The notes: generated by a model from the letters alone, not told the origin. Shown: positions 1 through 9,862, counted from the stretch's first letter. The stretch is DNA of 35,149 nt from Neorhizobium petrolearium (GCF_017873175.1 NZ_JAGGJW010000029.1:1-35149); one strand, 5' to 3'. Made by a program: numbers and translations.

Positions 1-685
1 CGACAACGACTATCGCAACACCTCCCCTCGCCGCTTCCGCATTCCTTACAATCCTGCTTCGGGTATTCCAACGGAACCCAAGGTCCAGGGAACTCGCTGG
101 CTTAGCGAAGACGAGTTCGTACGGCTCTATCGCTGGCTTGAATGCCCGGACACCCCTGTTCATCCCTCCTACCCCCGCGCTGTGCAGCTCATCATGCTGA
201 CAGGCCAACGCGTCGAGGAAATCGCTCGCCTGCATGTCGACCAGTGGGATGCGAAGGAGCGGATCATTGACTGGTCGAAGACCAAGAATCTTCAGCCGCA
301 CGCCGTCCCGGTTCCATCGCTTGCGGCCGAGCTCATCGAATCGATCAAGCCGAACGCATACGGCTGGTTTTTCCCATCAGCGAAGGATCCATCGAAGCCT
401 GTCAGCCACGCCACGCTTTACAGCTTCGTCTGGCGCCAGCGTGATCGCGGCGTCATCCCGCACGCCACGAACCGGGATCTCCGCCGAACGTTCAAGACGC
501 TCGCCGGCAAGGCGGGCGTTTCGAAAGAAATTCGTGATCGGCTTCAGAACCATGCCCTCCAGGATGTCAGTTCGAAGAATTACGACCGCTGGAATTACAT
601 GCCAGAGAAGCGAGCCGGCATGGCGAAGTGGGATAAGTTCGTGCGAGCGATGCTGGCTCGGAAGCCGCTGAAGACCGCAGCATGA
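1..685 (+). CDS. Tyrosine recombinase (integrase), 5' end outside the window
   Basis: Site-specific DNA recombinase of the phage-integrase family, presumably the enzyme that mobilised this island. The frame is already open at base 2, where it reads DNDYRNTSPRRF, and continues without a break through GTG 182 to the stop at 683-685, so the gene really starts left of the window. The catalytic domain is visible: the first arginine in TGQRVEEI, a basic beta-strand around KTKNLQPH, the second arginine in RDLRRTF, the histidine in NHAL and the nucleophilic tyrosine ten residues later in KNYDRW. All expected residues of the catalytic half are present, so this copy looks functional as far as it can be seen. 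It is closely related to the copy at 8579-9568 and to the stump at 11187-11324. Cargo genes on the opposite strand follow about 160 bases downstream. Confidence 0.9.
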   Translation, partial: DNDYRNTSPRRFRIPYNPASGIPTEPKVQGTRWLSEDEFVRLYRWLECPDTPVHPSYPRAVQLIMLTGQRVEEIARLHVDQWDAKERIIDWSKTKNLQPHAVPVPSLAAELIESIKPNAYGWFFPSAKDPSKPVSHATLYSFVWRQRDRGVIPHATNRDLRRTFKTLAGKAGVSKEIRDRLQNHALQDVSSKNYDRWNYMPEKRAGMAKWDKFVRAMLARKPLKTAA

Positions 686-825
686 CCAAGAATACAGACA
701 TTTGCGACATGCTTTGAGGAAGTTACGCGAAAGCGGGAGTGCAAACGTTTCGGGCTGTCATCACTCCTTGCGGCGAAGTCATCCCTCGTCACCTACATGG
801 TAGTCGACCATACAACCAGCCTGTT
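686..825 (+). repeat. Conserved tail downstream of the first integrase (copy A)
   Basis: The bases after this integrase stop resemble those after the second integrase (9569-9690). Shared pieces occur in the same order: AAGAAT-CAGA just after the stop, a TTACGCGAA--CGGGA block, a GCGGCG block, and CAACC-GCCTGTT at the end. Similarity stops at 825, about 20 bases before the convergent cargo gene ends. There is no gene here. The tail could contain the recombinase attachment site, but that is inference from position only. A short partial match also exists after the third integrase stump. Confidence 0.55.
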
Positions 826-845
826 GAATAAGCCCGCTGTCACCT

Positions 846-2726
846 CTAGCTGTCGCCAGGTTGGCCATCGATTGCTAAGTCACCGTAAAGCAATCCGATT
901 AGATCATTGGCAGTCGGGGCCGCCTCCGATAAGGGGTTCGCTGTAGTCGGGACCGAAGCACCGGCCTTCCATGCTGTCATCAGATCGTCCGAAACTTCGA
1001 TCAAATATTTAGCGTCCTGCTCATCGTATACCGCCTCCGTATGCGCATAGGGATTGCGCACATGTTGCACGAGCTTTGACTGGATCCTGGCAACCTTTGT
1101 CTGGTCGGACAATATTGTGTCGGGGCCTTTGCCCCGGATCGCGGCTGAAACGACGACAAGGAGCGCTGTCAAGTCCAGCTTTGTTCCAACCTCGGGCACC
1201 CTAAATTTTCCTGGGCCAGCGAAGAAATCCGCGTACGGCAAGCTCGGATCGAGCTCTGGAGCAGAGGTATATCTGATGCCGCATCTCGCGGCGGCGATAG
1301 CCTGCATAATCGCCTCAGGGACCGTAGCCAACGCTTTGACTTTCGCAGTTGGAGACGCAAGACGTTTCGCCTTTTGAATAAAGGCCGATACTAAGAAGAT
1401 GAGTAGTTTCTCGTGTAACGGATCGCCCGCTAGCACCGTCAATTTGTCGAGTTGCACCCTCTCGCCCTTGCTAAAGGCCGCAGCGATCATCTTGGAGTAT
1501 GTCTCGAGCTGACGAGCCCAATCTCTGACGTTCCGAGGTGCATACTCGCTTGCCGCCACCAGGGTGGCACTCCCTCCCACGCGGCCCCACTCAACGGACA
1601 GCATCCCGTTATCAACACCCTTACCAAGCGTGGCGAGCAAGTTGACTACATCTGCGAAGCATTTCAGACGTGGATGGCCGTGACGCATTCCAGACAGGCA
1701 TGCGGCGGCACGATCATATTCCCTTGCGTGCAGCGCCTCCATCGAAAGCTCGTACGCCCTCCATTCGGGCTGACCATTCATGATAGCCCAACGCGCCAAA
1801 ATGGGCGTGGAAGCCACCGGTCCCGTGTCGGTTTCCTTGACTACGAATGCCCTCAGGGCATTTGATTGTAGCAAGCTCTGGTCGGCGAGCGTGAGTGCGC
1901 CCAGTCCCAACCGGGCAAGTATCTCTCCCGGTCCATCCATTATCTCGGAAAACGACCGCTTCATGAATGTGGCTACGTGATCGCCTAAGCTCGCCAACGT
2001 CGCACCGATCACGTCGTCCCCACCCCGCAGTTTGGCCTCGATAAGACGTTCGTAAAAGAGATCCGGTCCACCGCCCAATTGATGGAGTTTGTGCGCATCC
2101 CCTGCCTTAAGACCGCGTAAGGTCGCACCTGCCACAAAATCGTCCTTGCTGAGCGGCGTTGGAACCGCTCTGTCGTGGTTATCCCCGTATGAAGAGCTGA
2201 CGAAGGCGGATGTCGGGGCCATTTGCTTTCGCATTTGCGCGTACGAAATGGGTGAAATGGCAATCGTGGTTATCTGGAACTCATGCTCCAATGATCGAAG
2301 AGTCGATAGCGTCGATAACAGGTGATCGTCCACGATATCCACGAATGCATGAAACCGCTCTATGATGAGTATCGGATAGACACCCATCTCCAAGGCCAGT
2401 TCCACGAGCGCAAGTAAGTAGTCGCTTGGATCCTCCAATCCTCCAGCATCCAAAGTGACGGCGCATGCCCTTCCCAAGAGGAGGCCGATGCGTTTCACGA
2501 AATGCCTGCTTGATGAGGTTGTGTCCGGGGAAATTCGAAGAACCACCGGCCGCGTATTGGAGAATTTTCCCGGAACAACGAATGACATTTCCATGGCCTG
2601 CTTGAGTAGGTCAGCCAACCTTGGCTCGGAGATCCCATGAGGAGATAAAACCAGGAAAGACCTACCGGGGGACGCTTTCCAGGTGGACGTCGCCCGCTCG
2701 ATGAACCAATCGCAATTCGATCTCAT
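846..2726 (-). CDS. AAA-like protein with C-terminal HEPN ribonuclease motif, putative effector
   Basis: I do not recognise the full-length family. The N-terminal third looks like an AAA/STAND-type fold: a hydrophobic strand FLVLSPHGISEP (about residues 24-35) where a P-loop would be, and a Walker B-like strand ILIIERFH (119-126). The P-loop has no GK[ST], so nucleotide binding is doubtful. The middle is helical. Near the C-terminus a long helix carries RNPYAH (residues 557-562), the R-N-x3-H signature of HEPN RNases, followed by another helix, as in HEPN domains. The ATG overlaps the stop of the upstream giant ATPase gene as ATGA, so the two are translationally coupled and probably work together. 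My inference is an RNA-cutting toxin controlled by the partner ATPase. It has no signal peptide or membrane segment, so it should act in the cytoplasm. Confidence 0.85.
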   Translation of the reverse strand: MRSNCDWFIERATSTWKASPGRSFLVLSPHGISEPRLADLLKQAMEMSFVVPGKFSNTRPVVLRISPDTTSSSRHFVKRIGLLLGRACAVTLDAGGLEDPSDYLLALVELALEMGVYPILIIERFHAFVDIVDDHLLSTLSTLRSLEHEFQITTIAISPISYAQMRKQMAPTSAFVSSSYGDNHDRAVPTPLSKDDFVAGATLRGLKAGDAHKLHQLGGGPDLFYERLIEAKLRGGDDVIGATLASLGDHVATFMKRSFSEIMDGPGEILARLGLGALTLADQSLLQSNALRAFVVKETDTGPVASTPILARWAIMNGQPEWRAYELSMEALHAREYDRAAACLSGMRHGHPRLKCFADVVNLLATLGKGVDNGMLSVEWGRVGGSATLVAASEYAPRNVRDWARQLETYSKMIAAAFSKGERVQLDKLTVLAGDPLHEKLLIFLVSAFIQKAKRLASPTAKVKALATVPEAIMQAIAAARCGIRYTSAPELDPSLPYADFFAGPGKFRVPEVGTKLDLTALLVVVSAAIRGKGPDTILSDQTKVARIQSKLVQHVRNPYAHTEAVYDEQDAKYLIEVSDDLMTAWKAGASVPTTANPLSEAAPTANDLIGLLYGDLAIDGQPGDS

Positions 2727-5700
2727 ATCGTTGCTCTCTGATGACGCAGGGTAAATTCACCCCATTGCTTCGGAGCACGAAAACCTTCCGCGAAGATCGG
2801 AATTTTGAAGCGATACTCGCCGGGTCTCGGGATTTCCAGGATGCCGATCTCTGCCAGATCCACCAGATGCTGGCGCCATACGTCCTTATCCCTCACGCCA
2901 AGCAACGTTTGATCGAGGATGAAGCCAACGTTGGCCTCGGGCGCCATCAATGAAGTCGAATTCGCTACCCGGTAGAGAAGCATCCACAGGAGGTCTGGCT
3001 CAGGCTCAGGCCGAAGCCCCAGCATATGCTCCAAAGGTTCCAGTATCTCGTAGGCCTTGAACGGTAAGGTCACGCCATCATCGAGAACGAGCGCTTGAAC
3101 AGCGCGTCGCACGTCCGTTTTGGTTGCCCGTCCGCTACGTACGAGTGCCGCGGTCGCCGCCCCCAGCTGCCACATGAACAGCGGCATCCCAGCGGAGATC
3201 TGCGCGGCGTACTCTATCGCGGCCTGATCAAACTGCACGAAGGGCTTAACTCTTTGGGGCGCGATGATGTGGGAGCAATCGCCAAAATCCTCCAAGCCTT
3301 GGAGGTTGATGGAGAAGCAGCTTCCAAAGAATGCGTTCTTGTATTCCCTCGCGAAAACATCGATGTGATTGCTTCCGGACAAAACTATCCCGATGTTCTC
3401 GGATGCCTGTGATACCTCCCGCAGGCTTTGCAGGAATTGCTCGAGCTCCGTGCGCTTCGTGCCTCCTGCTTGATAGGGAACGACAAGAGTTTCGGCTTCG
3501 TCAACTAGGTAAATGATGCGCTTGCTTGCTCCTCCCAACCACTCGAGAAGCTTCTCACTCAGATAAACGAGTGATTCCGCGAAGCTATCCTTGTCGTAGC
3601 ACTCTTGCAGCTTCGCCCGAACCGCGTGCCAGTCGCAACACAACTTCGATTGAAGCTTGGCGACGACGTCGTGATTTTTATCGCCAAGCGAAACTCGCTT
3701 CGCGAGAACGTTCACTATCGCCGAGAACATAGTACTCGACACGTCCTTGTTCTTGTCCATAAAAGCCGATCGTTTTTCAGCGATCGAAAGGTAAACAGTG
3801 ACAGCATTGGGGCCATTCGGTTGCTTATACGACTTGTGGAATTCTTGAAGAAGCGAGGTTTTGCCCACGCGCCGCATGCCCGTGAGCAGAACTGGACTAG
3901 GTTTTTTACTCGAAACAAGGACGGTCCGAAGCTGCTCGATCTCCGTTAGGCGGCCTATGAACTCCTCGTCCTTCGCGGGCTGACTTCCAACCCCTGGATA
4001 GATCTCCCAGAGCGACGAGTTGTCGAGCGAATGGCCGCCTCCCCGTCCGCGTTCCTGCTGGGATACTTGGCATGCGATGTCCGTGTGTATGACGTCGCCG
4101 GTGAGGGTCTTGGCTCCAACGCGCATGCGGAGCAACTCCCGGACTGGCACCGAGCCAGCTTTCGTCCAGCTAGCACCTAGCTTCATCGGTACTAAATAAT
4201 CCGCAGCAAAATACACAGGCTGCTTCGTGAGATCCATTCGTCTGCTGCCATCGGCGAAGGTGACATCATCCTCCTGGAAAAGCGTTACGCTCAGCACCTC
4301 CGGCACCAAGCCACGAGGCTCTATGGTTATAGGCAACTCAACGCGCGTTGGGCGCCCGTTCTCGAGTCGGAACGAAAGCTGCTCATCGGTCGTGGCGATC
4401 AACTTGGGCTGTTCCACCGTGTGCGCGGATGGCAGACCTCGAATGAAATTGCGGAACGGCCCGGCCTTCGCCTGTTGGGCGGTCTGCGCCGCGAGCGACT
4501 GAGCCACGGGGACGAGGTCACCACGGGTTACCGCTACCGACCTGATCTCGAAAAGTTGCTCCAGCTTGTCGCGCAAAGGCGGTTCATGCTTCTGCGCCAG
4601 CTTGAGCACCAGCTCAGAGGAGCGCTCGTAAAGGAAAAACAGCAGTGGCGTGCGAATAGCTTGGGGTTCACCTGTATTCGTCGCGGCATCCCAAAGTTTC
4701 TCGGCCAGCTCCATACCAAGGCTGCCTTTGAGCAAGTTTTCCACCGCTCGTCGACCGTTGCCGGAAAGTTGCGAGATATTCTTGACTGCGTCGGGGCGGT
4801 TCACCAAGACATCCGCCCACGGGCCGCCGTCGGGTTTGCGCCGAAGTTCCAGGGCAACACAGACGATCCGGTAAGCGATCTCGGCGCGAATGGCCCGAGG
4901 AATGAAACGCAACTCGTCCGATGACAACAATGAACTTACTTCCGCTACTTCACTCGAAATCTGCGGGGTCGAGCCTTCATCAGCGGCGATGATCAACCTA
5001 GCCAGCTCGGCGAAGTAATGCGAATGCTCAACCGTCGGACTGGCGGCCGTCAGTTCAAGGATTGTTTCCCATTCCTGACCGATCATCGCCTCTCCGACCT
5101 TGGACATCCAGGTCGAGGCCAACGTCCTGTCGGAACCGACCTCCTCGGAAGTGCCCTTGGCCGGGAATGCTTCTTCCGGCTCATCCACGTCGATCAGGTC
5201 GCCATCGAGGGCGGGCGAACTTTCCGCGGACTCATTTGCGAATACTTCTCCGATCTCGGTTAGACGCGCTATGCAGTTGATCGGCTCACCCGAGGACCCA
5301 ATGATGTCCGAGATCTCGTAGACGCGCTCCAAAACGCCATCCGGTTCCTCGTCTCCATTGGCGTTCAGCGTCCGAGCGATCTCGATGAAGAATTTAAGAT
5401 ACCATCGTATGAGAATTGGGAGCGCATTTTTGGCTGCGAGGGAAAAAGCCGGGGACGACTCGATCCAGGTACGGAGCTTGGAGGCGGACGGCTCAAGCAT
5501 TTCCGAAAACAAATCGGCTGTCCTTGACGGCAACCAAGTATCCGGGTCTTTTATCAGATCTTCAAATACTGCTAGTTCGGCGGCCACTTCGGATATAACA
5601 TTCGATGTGCTCGCGAAAGTACTCTCCGCTAATAGTATATGAGTTCGATTAGGTGTCCGCCGCTTGAGTTCCTCGGTCCATTGGAGTTCGAGGTCGTAGA

Positions 5701-8536
5701 TGGGAGACCGGTCCTCGAAGACCGTAACGCCAGCTTTTAAAAGAAGCCTGGTGAGTTGTCCGCGCCTGCTGGAGTCCGACTCGCTTTCCAACGCTGGCCG
5801 CTCCAGCGATTGAGCCTCATACAACATCAGCTCCGCGTGATCGCCGCGCTCGCGAGCCGCGTCAAAGTCAAGGTTTTCGATGGCTTCCTGGACTTGATCC
5901 AATATGGAGCCGTCGGCGAAATCCAACTCCTTGGCCAGAGCGCGAAGGAGCCGCAGGCGCTCCAACGCCTCACCCTTCTGGCCACTTGTTTCCTTGCTCA
6001 GTAAACCTAGAAGAGACTGGACGTCGACCTGATCGCCGAACTCCTGTATCGTGGAAAGGGCGCTCGCATACTTTCCGTTCACTATCAATTGGGTGACGAT
6101 TTCATCCTTCGTGGGCAAACGATCTTGGGAAAGCCACCATAATAGGGCGCAGGTCACCTCCAAGCCGGTGAGGCGTCGGTCGTCATGGAATTCCGCCAGT
6201 TCGAGATAAACGCGAGCCCAGTGACTATCAGAATCGCCCCACTCCCTCGTGAAAAATGGCTCGGCGTCGCCGATGAGGGTGAGATACTCGGATGGCGACT
6301 CCATTCCCGTGAGCATCAAGTGAACGTTCGCCTCGAACCACTCGATCGATCCAGCGGCGCCGGATCTGCGAAGCTGCGCCAAAAGCCTTTCCAGCTTTCG
6401 GCGAAATGCGACGTGTCGCGAGCCGAGTTTCCCGCCCCCGCCACCCTCGCTCGTCAAACGCTCTAGAAAGACAGCGCCTTGCGACATGTAACGCTCAAGC
6501 TGACTACGATGACGCCCCTCAACCCTCCCTCCCACGGTTCGGGATACCGTGGCGATGATCTCCTCAACCGCTTTTCCCGATTTCACGTCGGCGAGTGTGC
6601 TCGCCATCACTGTTAGATTAGGCCTCAATGGCAAGCATAGCGGCGCAAAGAGAACGTCACGCGCCGTCTCGCGAAGCTTTCTATAGATCCCAGTCATCAT
6701 GATCGGCGTATTAGTGAATTGCTTCAGGGCACCGAAGGTGTCCTGAGTGCTAGCAGGCCCCGCGAGAACACCCCGCAGGTCGTCCACGCTGCTCACGATG
6801 TCGAGGTGTTCACTGAGCAAAAGGGATAGCTCATGTACCGTCCGTCCGACCACGTTCACGTCGCTAAGGCCCGATGCGGGGTCGGACACCTGTGCTAGGG
6901 GTCCAAAGAAGACCGCGTCCCGGAATTTCTCCAGGGCCATCACCCTCCGCACAATCGGCTCGCCGTCGAATGCCGAAGTTGCGGAGTCAAGAAAGCGAAG
7001 GAGATCGCGGCGAACCGTCGTTTCCTTACCGGCGAGCAGCCGAATCTCGTAGGCGGCTTCGTCACCATTCTTCTCGCTCATCAATCTCAGCAGAATGGAC
7101 CTCAACGGAAGCATGCTATCCGCAGGGAAAGCTGCGCCGAGGGCTGCTATCTCCTCCGTGCTCAGTTCTTGCAGCCAGCCCTGAATAAGCGACCCCGAAG
7201 GTTGCCTGCGACAATATTCCCTGACCTCATGTCCAAACCGTGCACGAAATTCCTGCTTTCTCAAATGGTGAGCGGCCAAAACGGCCAGTTGTCCAACGTC
7301 GTCGATTGTCGCGGCCTGGCTACCGAGATCCTCACGCCATGCATCGAGGACCGCCGGGCCGATGACCGCGTTTGCCTCCACGAGTGATCGGACACGGTCC
7401 GCCTGCCTGAGACGCTCGCTAATGGACCCAGCGGGCAGCACGATCCCCGACGCCACCAGGCCGACCTGCTTGGCACTTTCGGCAAGCAGCCGCTCCGTCT
7501 CCCGCGAGCACTCCTCCGTTAGTGCCTTGACGGCCGCGCGAGCTGCCCTGACCTGGGTCACGAACCTGATTGCTTCCTCGTAGTCGCGATCATTGAGCTC
7601 GGATAGCTTTGAAATATCCCCTATCGCGCAGGATGCTAGTTCCAGCTCAGCCAGTTTGAAATCAGCTTCCGATTGGTCGAGCTTGTCCAGCAGCGCCTGG
7701 GATCTCTCGCCAATCGAAAGCGTTGCGGGAACCGACGGAGGTGCAACTGCATCGTCAAGGTGTGGAGGCGCAAACTCATGTCGAGCGACAGGGAGGGACT
7801 CGATCGTGGCCGACGTTTCAAGATGCCGGAAATATTCGCTACCGTGAGCGGCGGCCTCGTTAAAAAGGGCCAACGCATCGTCCACAGAGAGCTTGGCTGC
7901 CATCAACACGACGATCTGGGCAAACAGCTCGCCGCGCGCATTGCAGGGCCACTGATCAGACGGTCCGGCACCCCGAAGACGGGCCGCCGTCAGGAAGTAT
8001 CGTTCCCCTGAACCAGTCGCGACGTCGCATAGATTGAATATCCAGTCCCGGACGGCGACATTCTCGGCATCCGCCAAGAGCGCGCCCCACAGCAGGCTAG
8101 CCATATCCTGATTTATACGCGTCCGCGCAACATTGGGCTGCATTCGGCCAAAACGCGGGGTCTCACGCTGCTTTTGCAGTTCAAGTTCGAAGATACGGGA
8201 CCTTGCGCGTGGATGGTCGCATACGGCACGCACAAGCAGTTGGTCTTGATCAGATCCCTCAAGGGTATCATTCGCAACGGTGAGCTTACGATAGTTTGGT
8301 AAGACGCGCTTCAAGAAAACCTTTAAGGCTTTCCGCACGACGACCGCCGAAGTATCGGTCTTTAGCGGGAGCGCCGAAAAGAAAGCTCTTTTCAGAAAAG
8401 CTTCCGACAAAATCCTGTAAGGCCATGGGCCTTCCGGATTGATTGGCCATTCAGCCTCGAAAACACTATCGATCTTGCTCATGATGCGCCCGAATCTTTT
8501 AGTCCCAACAATACTCAAAACCGATCTTCTAGCCAT
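2723..8536 (-). CDS. Very large protein with C-terminal P-loop ATPase domain, putative sensor
   Basis: A protein of about 1,937 residues. The clear domain is C-terminal: Walker A TGMRRVGKTS (lysine near residue 1559), Walker B IIYLVDEAET (aspartate near 1680), then a sensor-like strand IGIVLSGSNH. This resembles the AAA/STAND ATPases of the archaeal ATPase_2 type. Before it lies a beta-rich segment, and the first about 1,400 residues are mainly helical, with a probable coiled coil near residues 290-370; I recognise no family there. The frame stays open up to 8953, but that part is antisense to the integrase. I chose ATG 8536 (MARRSVLS), which has GGGA upstream and avoids the integrase; ATG 8482 is an alternative. 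It is coupled by ATGA to the HEPN-motif gene. A large N-terminus with a C-terminal NTPase, beside an RNase, suggests phage sensing and abortive infection; this is inferred. Confidence 0.85.
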   Translation of the reverse strand: MARRSVLSIVGTKRFGRIMSKIDSVFEAEWPINPEGPWPYRILSEAFLKRAFFSALPLKTDTSAVVVRKALKVFLKRVLPNYRKLTVANDTLEGSDQDQLLVRAVCDHPRARSRIFELELQKQRETPRFGRMQPNVARTRINQDMASLLWGALLADAENVAVRDWIFNLCDVATGSGERYFLTAARLRGAGPSDQWPCNARGELFAQIVVLMAAKLSVDDALALFNEAAAHGSEYFRHLETSATIESLPVARHEFAPPHLDDAVAPPSVPATLSIGERSQALLDKLDQSEADFKLAELELASCAIGDISKLSELNDRDYEEAIRFVTQVRAARAAVKALTEECSRETERLLAESAKQVGLVASGIVLPAGSISERLRQADRVRSLVEANAVIGPAVLDAWREDLGSQAATIDDVGQLAVLAAHHLRKQEFRARFGHEVREYCRRQPSGSLIQGWLQELSTEEIAALGAAFPADSMLPLRSILLRLMSEKNGDEAAYEIRLLAGKETTVRRDLLRFLDSATSAFDGEPIVRRVMALEKFRDAVFFGPLAQVSDPASGLSDVNVVGRTVHELSLLLSEHLDIVSSVDDLRGVLAGPASTQDTFGALKQFTNTPIMMTGIYRKLRETARDVLFAPLCLPLRPNLTVMASTLADVKSGKAVEEIIATVSRTVGGRVEGRHRSQLERYMSQGAVFLERLTSEGGGGGKLGSRHVAFRRKLERLLAQLRRSGAAGSIEWFEANVHLMLTGMESPSEYLTLIGDAEPFFTREWGDSDSHWARVYLELAEFHDDRRLTGLEVTCALLWWLSQDRLPTKDEIVTQLIVNGKYASALSTIQEFGDQVDVQSLLGLLSKETSGQKGEALERLRLLRALAKELDFADGSILDQVQEAIENLDFDAARERGDHAELMLYEAQSLERPALESESDSSRRGQLTRLLLKAGVTVFEDRSPIYDLELQWTEELKRRTPNRTHILLAESTFASTSNVISEVAAELAVFEDLIKDPDTWLPSRTADLFSEMLEPSASKLRTWIESSPAFSLAAKNALPILIRWYLKFFIEIARTLNANGDEEPDGVLERVYEISDIIGSSGEPINCIARLTEIGEVFANESAESSPALDGDLIDVDEPEEAFPAKGTSEEVGSDRTLASTWMSKVGEAMIGQEWETILELTAASPTVEHSHYFAELARLIIAADEGSTPQISSEVAEVSSLLSSDELRFIPRAIRAEIAYRIVCVALELRRKPDGGPWADVLVNRPDAVKNISQLSGNGRRAVENLLKGSLGMELAEKLWDAATNTGEPQAIRTPLLFFLYERSSELVLKLAQKHEPPLRDKLEQLFEIRSVAVTRGDLVPVAQSLAAQTAQQAKAGPFRNFIRGLPSAHTVEQPKLIATTDEQLSFRLENGRPTRVELPITIEPRGLVPEVLSVTLFQEDDVTFADGSRRMDLTKQPVYFAADYLVPMKLGASWTKAGSVPVRELLRMRVGAKTLTGDVIHTDIACQVSQQERGRGGGHSLDNSSLWEIYPGVGSQPAKDEEFIGRLTEIEQLRTVLVSSKKPSPVLLTGMRRVGKTSLLQEFHKSYKQPNGPNAVTVYLSIAEKRSAFMDKNKDVSSTMFSAIVNVLAKRVSLGDKNHDVVAKLQSKLCCDWHAVRAKLQECYDKDSFAESLVYLSEKLLEWLGGASKRIIYLVDEAETLVVPYQAGGTKRTELEQFLQSLREVSQASENIGIVLSGSNHIDVFAREYKNAFFGSCFSINLQGLEDFGDCSHIIAPQRVKPFVQFDQAAIEYAAQISAGMPLFMWQLGAATAALVRSGRATKTDVRRAVQALVLDDGVTLPFKAYEILEPLEHMLGLRPEPEPDLLWMLLYRVANSTSLMAPEANVGFILDQTLLGVRDKDVWRQHLVDLAEIGILEIPRPGEYRFKIPIFAEGFRAPKQWGEFTLRHQRATI

Positions 8537-8578
8537 TGCAATCCCAACGTGCGTTAAGGCGGAGTCGCCCACTGCGGA

Positions 8579-9568
8579 ATGGGTGCGAATAGCGAAATTG
8601 ATCGCGTAACGACGCGATATCTGCGCCAGCGTCCTGCCACGCTTGCACCGTCGCACCGGGGTCGAGCAATCAAAAACCTCGCAATCGGGAAGCCGTCCTG
8701 GAAGGAAACGGAAAAGGGCCTCAACAGAATCGCCGACACGCTTGGACGCAATCGGCTTGCTCGCGATATTGAGGCTGAGGAACTTGTAGAACTGATCCGG
8801 CCGATCTACGAGCGCGGCGCTCGATCGAAGGCGGACCAGGTTCGAGGCTACATTCATGCGGCCTACAGCTGGGGAATGAAGTCGACAACGACTATCGCAA
8901 CACCTCCCCTCGCCGCTTCCGCATTCCTTACAATCCTGCTTCGGGTATTCCAACGGAACCCAAGGTCCAGGGAACTCGCTGGCTTAGCGAAGACGAGTTC
9001 GTACGGCTCTATCGCTGGCTTGAATGCCCGGACACCCCTGTTCATCCCCCCCTACCCCCGCGCTGTGCAGCTCATCATGCTGACCGGCCAACGCGTCGAG
9101 GAAATCGCTCGCCTGCATGTCGACCAGTGGGATGCGAAAGAGCGGATCATTGACTGGTCGAAGACCAAGAACCTTCAGCCACACGCCGTCCCAGTTCCAT
9201 CGCTTGCGGCCGAGCTGATCGAGTCGATCAAGCCGAACGAGCACGGCTGGTACTTTCCCTCGGCGAAGGATCCCTCCATCCCAGTCAGCCATGCAACGCT
9301 TTACAGCTTTGTCTGGCGCCAGCGTGATCGCGGCGTCATCCCGCATGCTACAAATCGCGATCTGCGTCGGACGTTCAAGACGCTCGCCGGCAAGGCGGGC
9401 GTCCCGAAGGAGATCCGTGATCGGCTTCAGAATCATGCCCTCCAGGATGTCAGTTCGAAGAATTACGACCGCTGGAATTATATGCCAGAGAAGCGCGCAG
9501 GCATGGCGAAGTGGGATAAGTTCGTGCGAGCGATGCTGGCTCGGAATTGGCTGAAGACCGCAGCTTGA
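8579..9568 (+). pseudogene. Second tyrosine recombinase copy with two compensating frameshifts
   Basis: The open frame of 329 codons is closely related to the integrase at 1-685, but a middle segment is read out of frame. One base is missing near 8882-8884 (after GMKS) and one extra C lies in the C-run near 9045-9052. Between them, residues about 103-156, the true integrase peptide beginning DNDYRNTSPRRF is in another frame; the frame used gives an unrelated peptide. After 9052 the catalytic half is intact: TGQRVEEI, RDLRRTF, NHAL and KNYDRW. The N-terminal part has a core-binding-like helix (RSKADQVRGYIHAAYSWG) but no convincing arm-binding domain, and the start MGANSEID may not be native. 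It is probably inactive, though paired sequencing errors cannot be excluded. It lies between the ATPase/HEPN operon and the permuted peptidase gene. Confidence 0.75.
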
Positions 9569-9690
9569 CGCAAGAATGCAGATACTCCGGCCTTATTAAA
9601 GAATTTACGCGAATACGGGACGTGACGGCTCCTCGCGGCGGAATAATTTCCTATCGACTAGACGGTCGTGGATCATTCAACCGGCCTGTT
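9569..9690 (+). repeat. Conserved tail downstream of the second integrase (copy B)
   Basis: This is the counterpart of the tail at 686-825. It has the same order of short conserved blocks (AAGAAT-CAGA, TTACGCGAA, GCGGCG, CAACC-GCCTGTT) and ends at the same CCTGTT (9685-9690), after which the two copies are unrelated. From 9691 to 9862, before the end of the next cargo gene, I see no gene, hairpin or further repeat. Confidence 0.55.
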
Positions 9691-9862
9691 TCCCGGGCAC
9701 GCTGACTGCTAACGTGTTAATCGCTCTCTGTCGGTCCATGACTGACTTGGGCCGTCAGCCGACTTGCAGCTGGCGACACCGCAGACTGTCAAAGCAATCA
9801 TTGTTCGTGCAGTCGGTGACATGGCTGCTTCGTTGGCTGACCGGCGCATCTACGTGGATAGA

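Noticed and set aside
8537..8953. N-terminal extension of the giant ATPase gene to 8953
   Set aside because: This part is antisense to integrase coding sequence and gives a cysteine/arginine-rich peptide without family character; ATG 8536 or 8482 is more likely.
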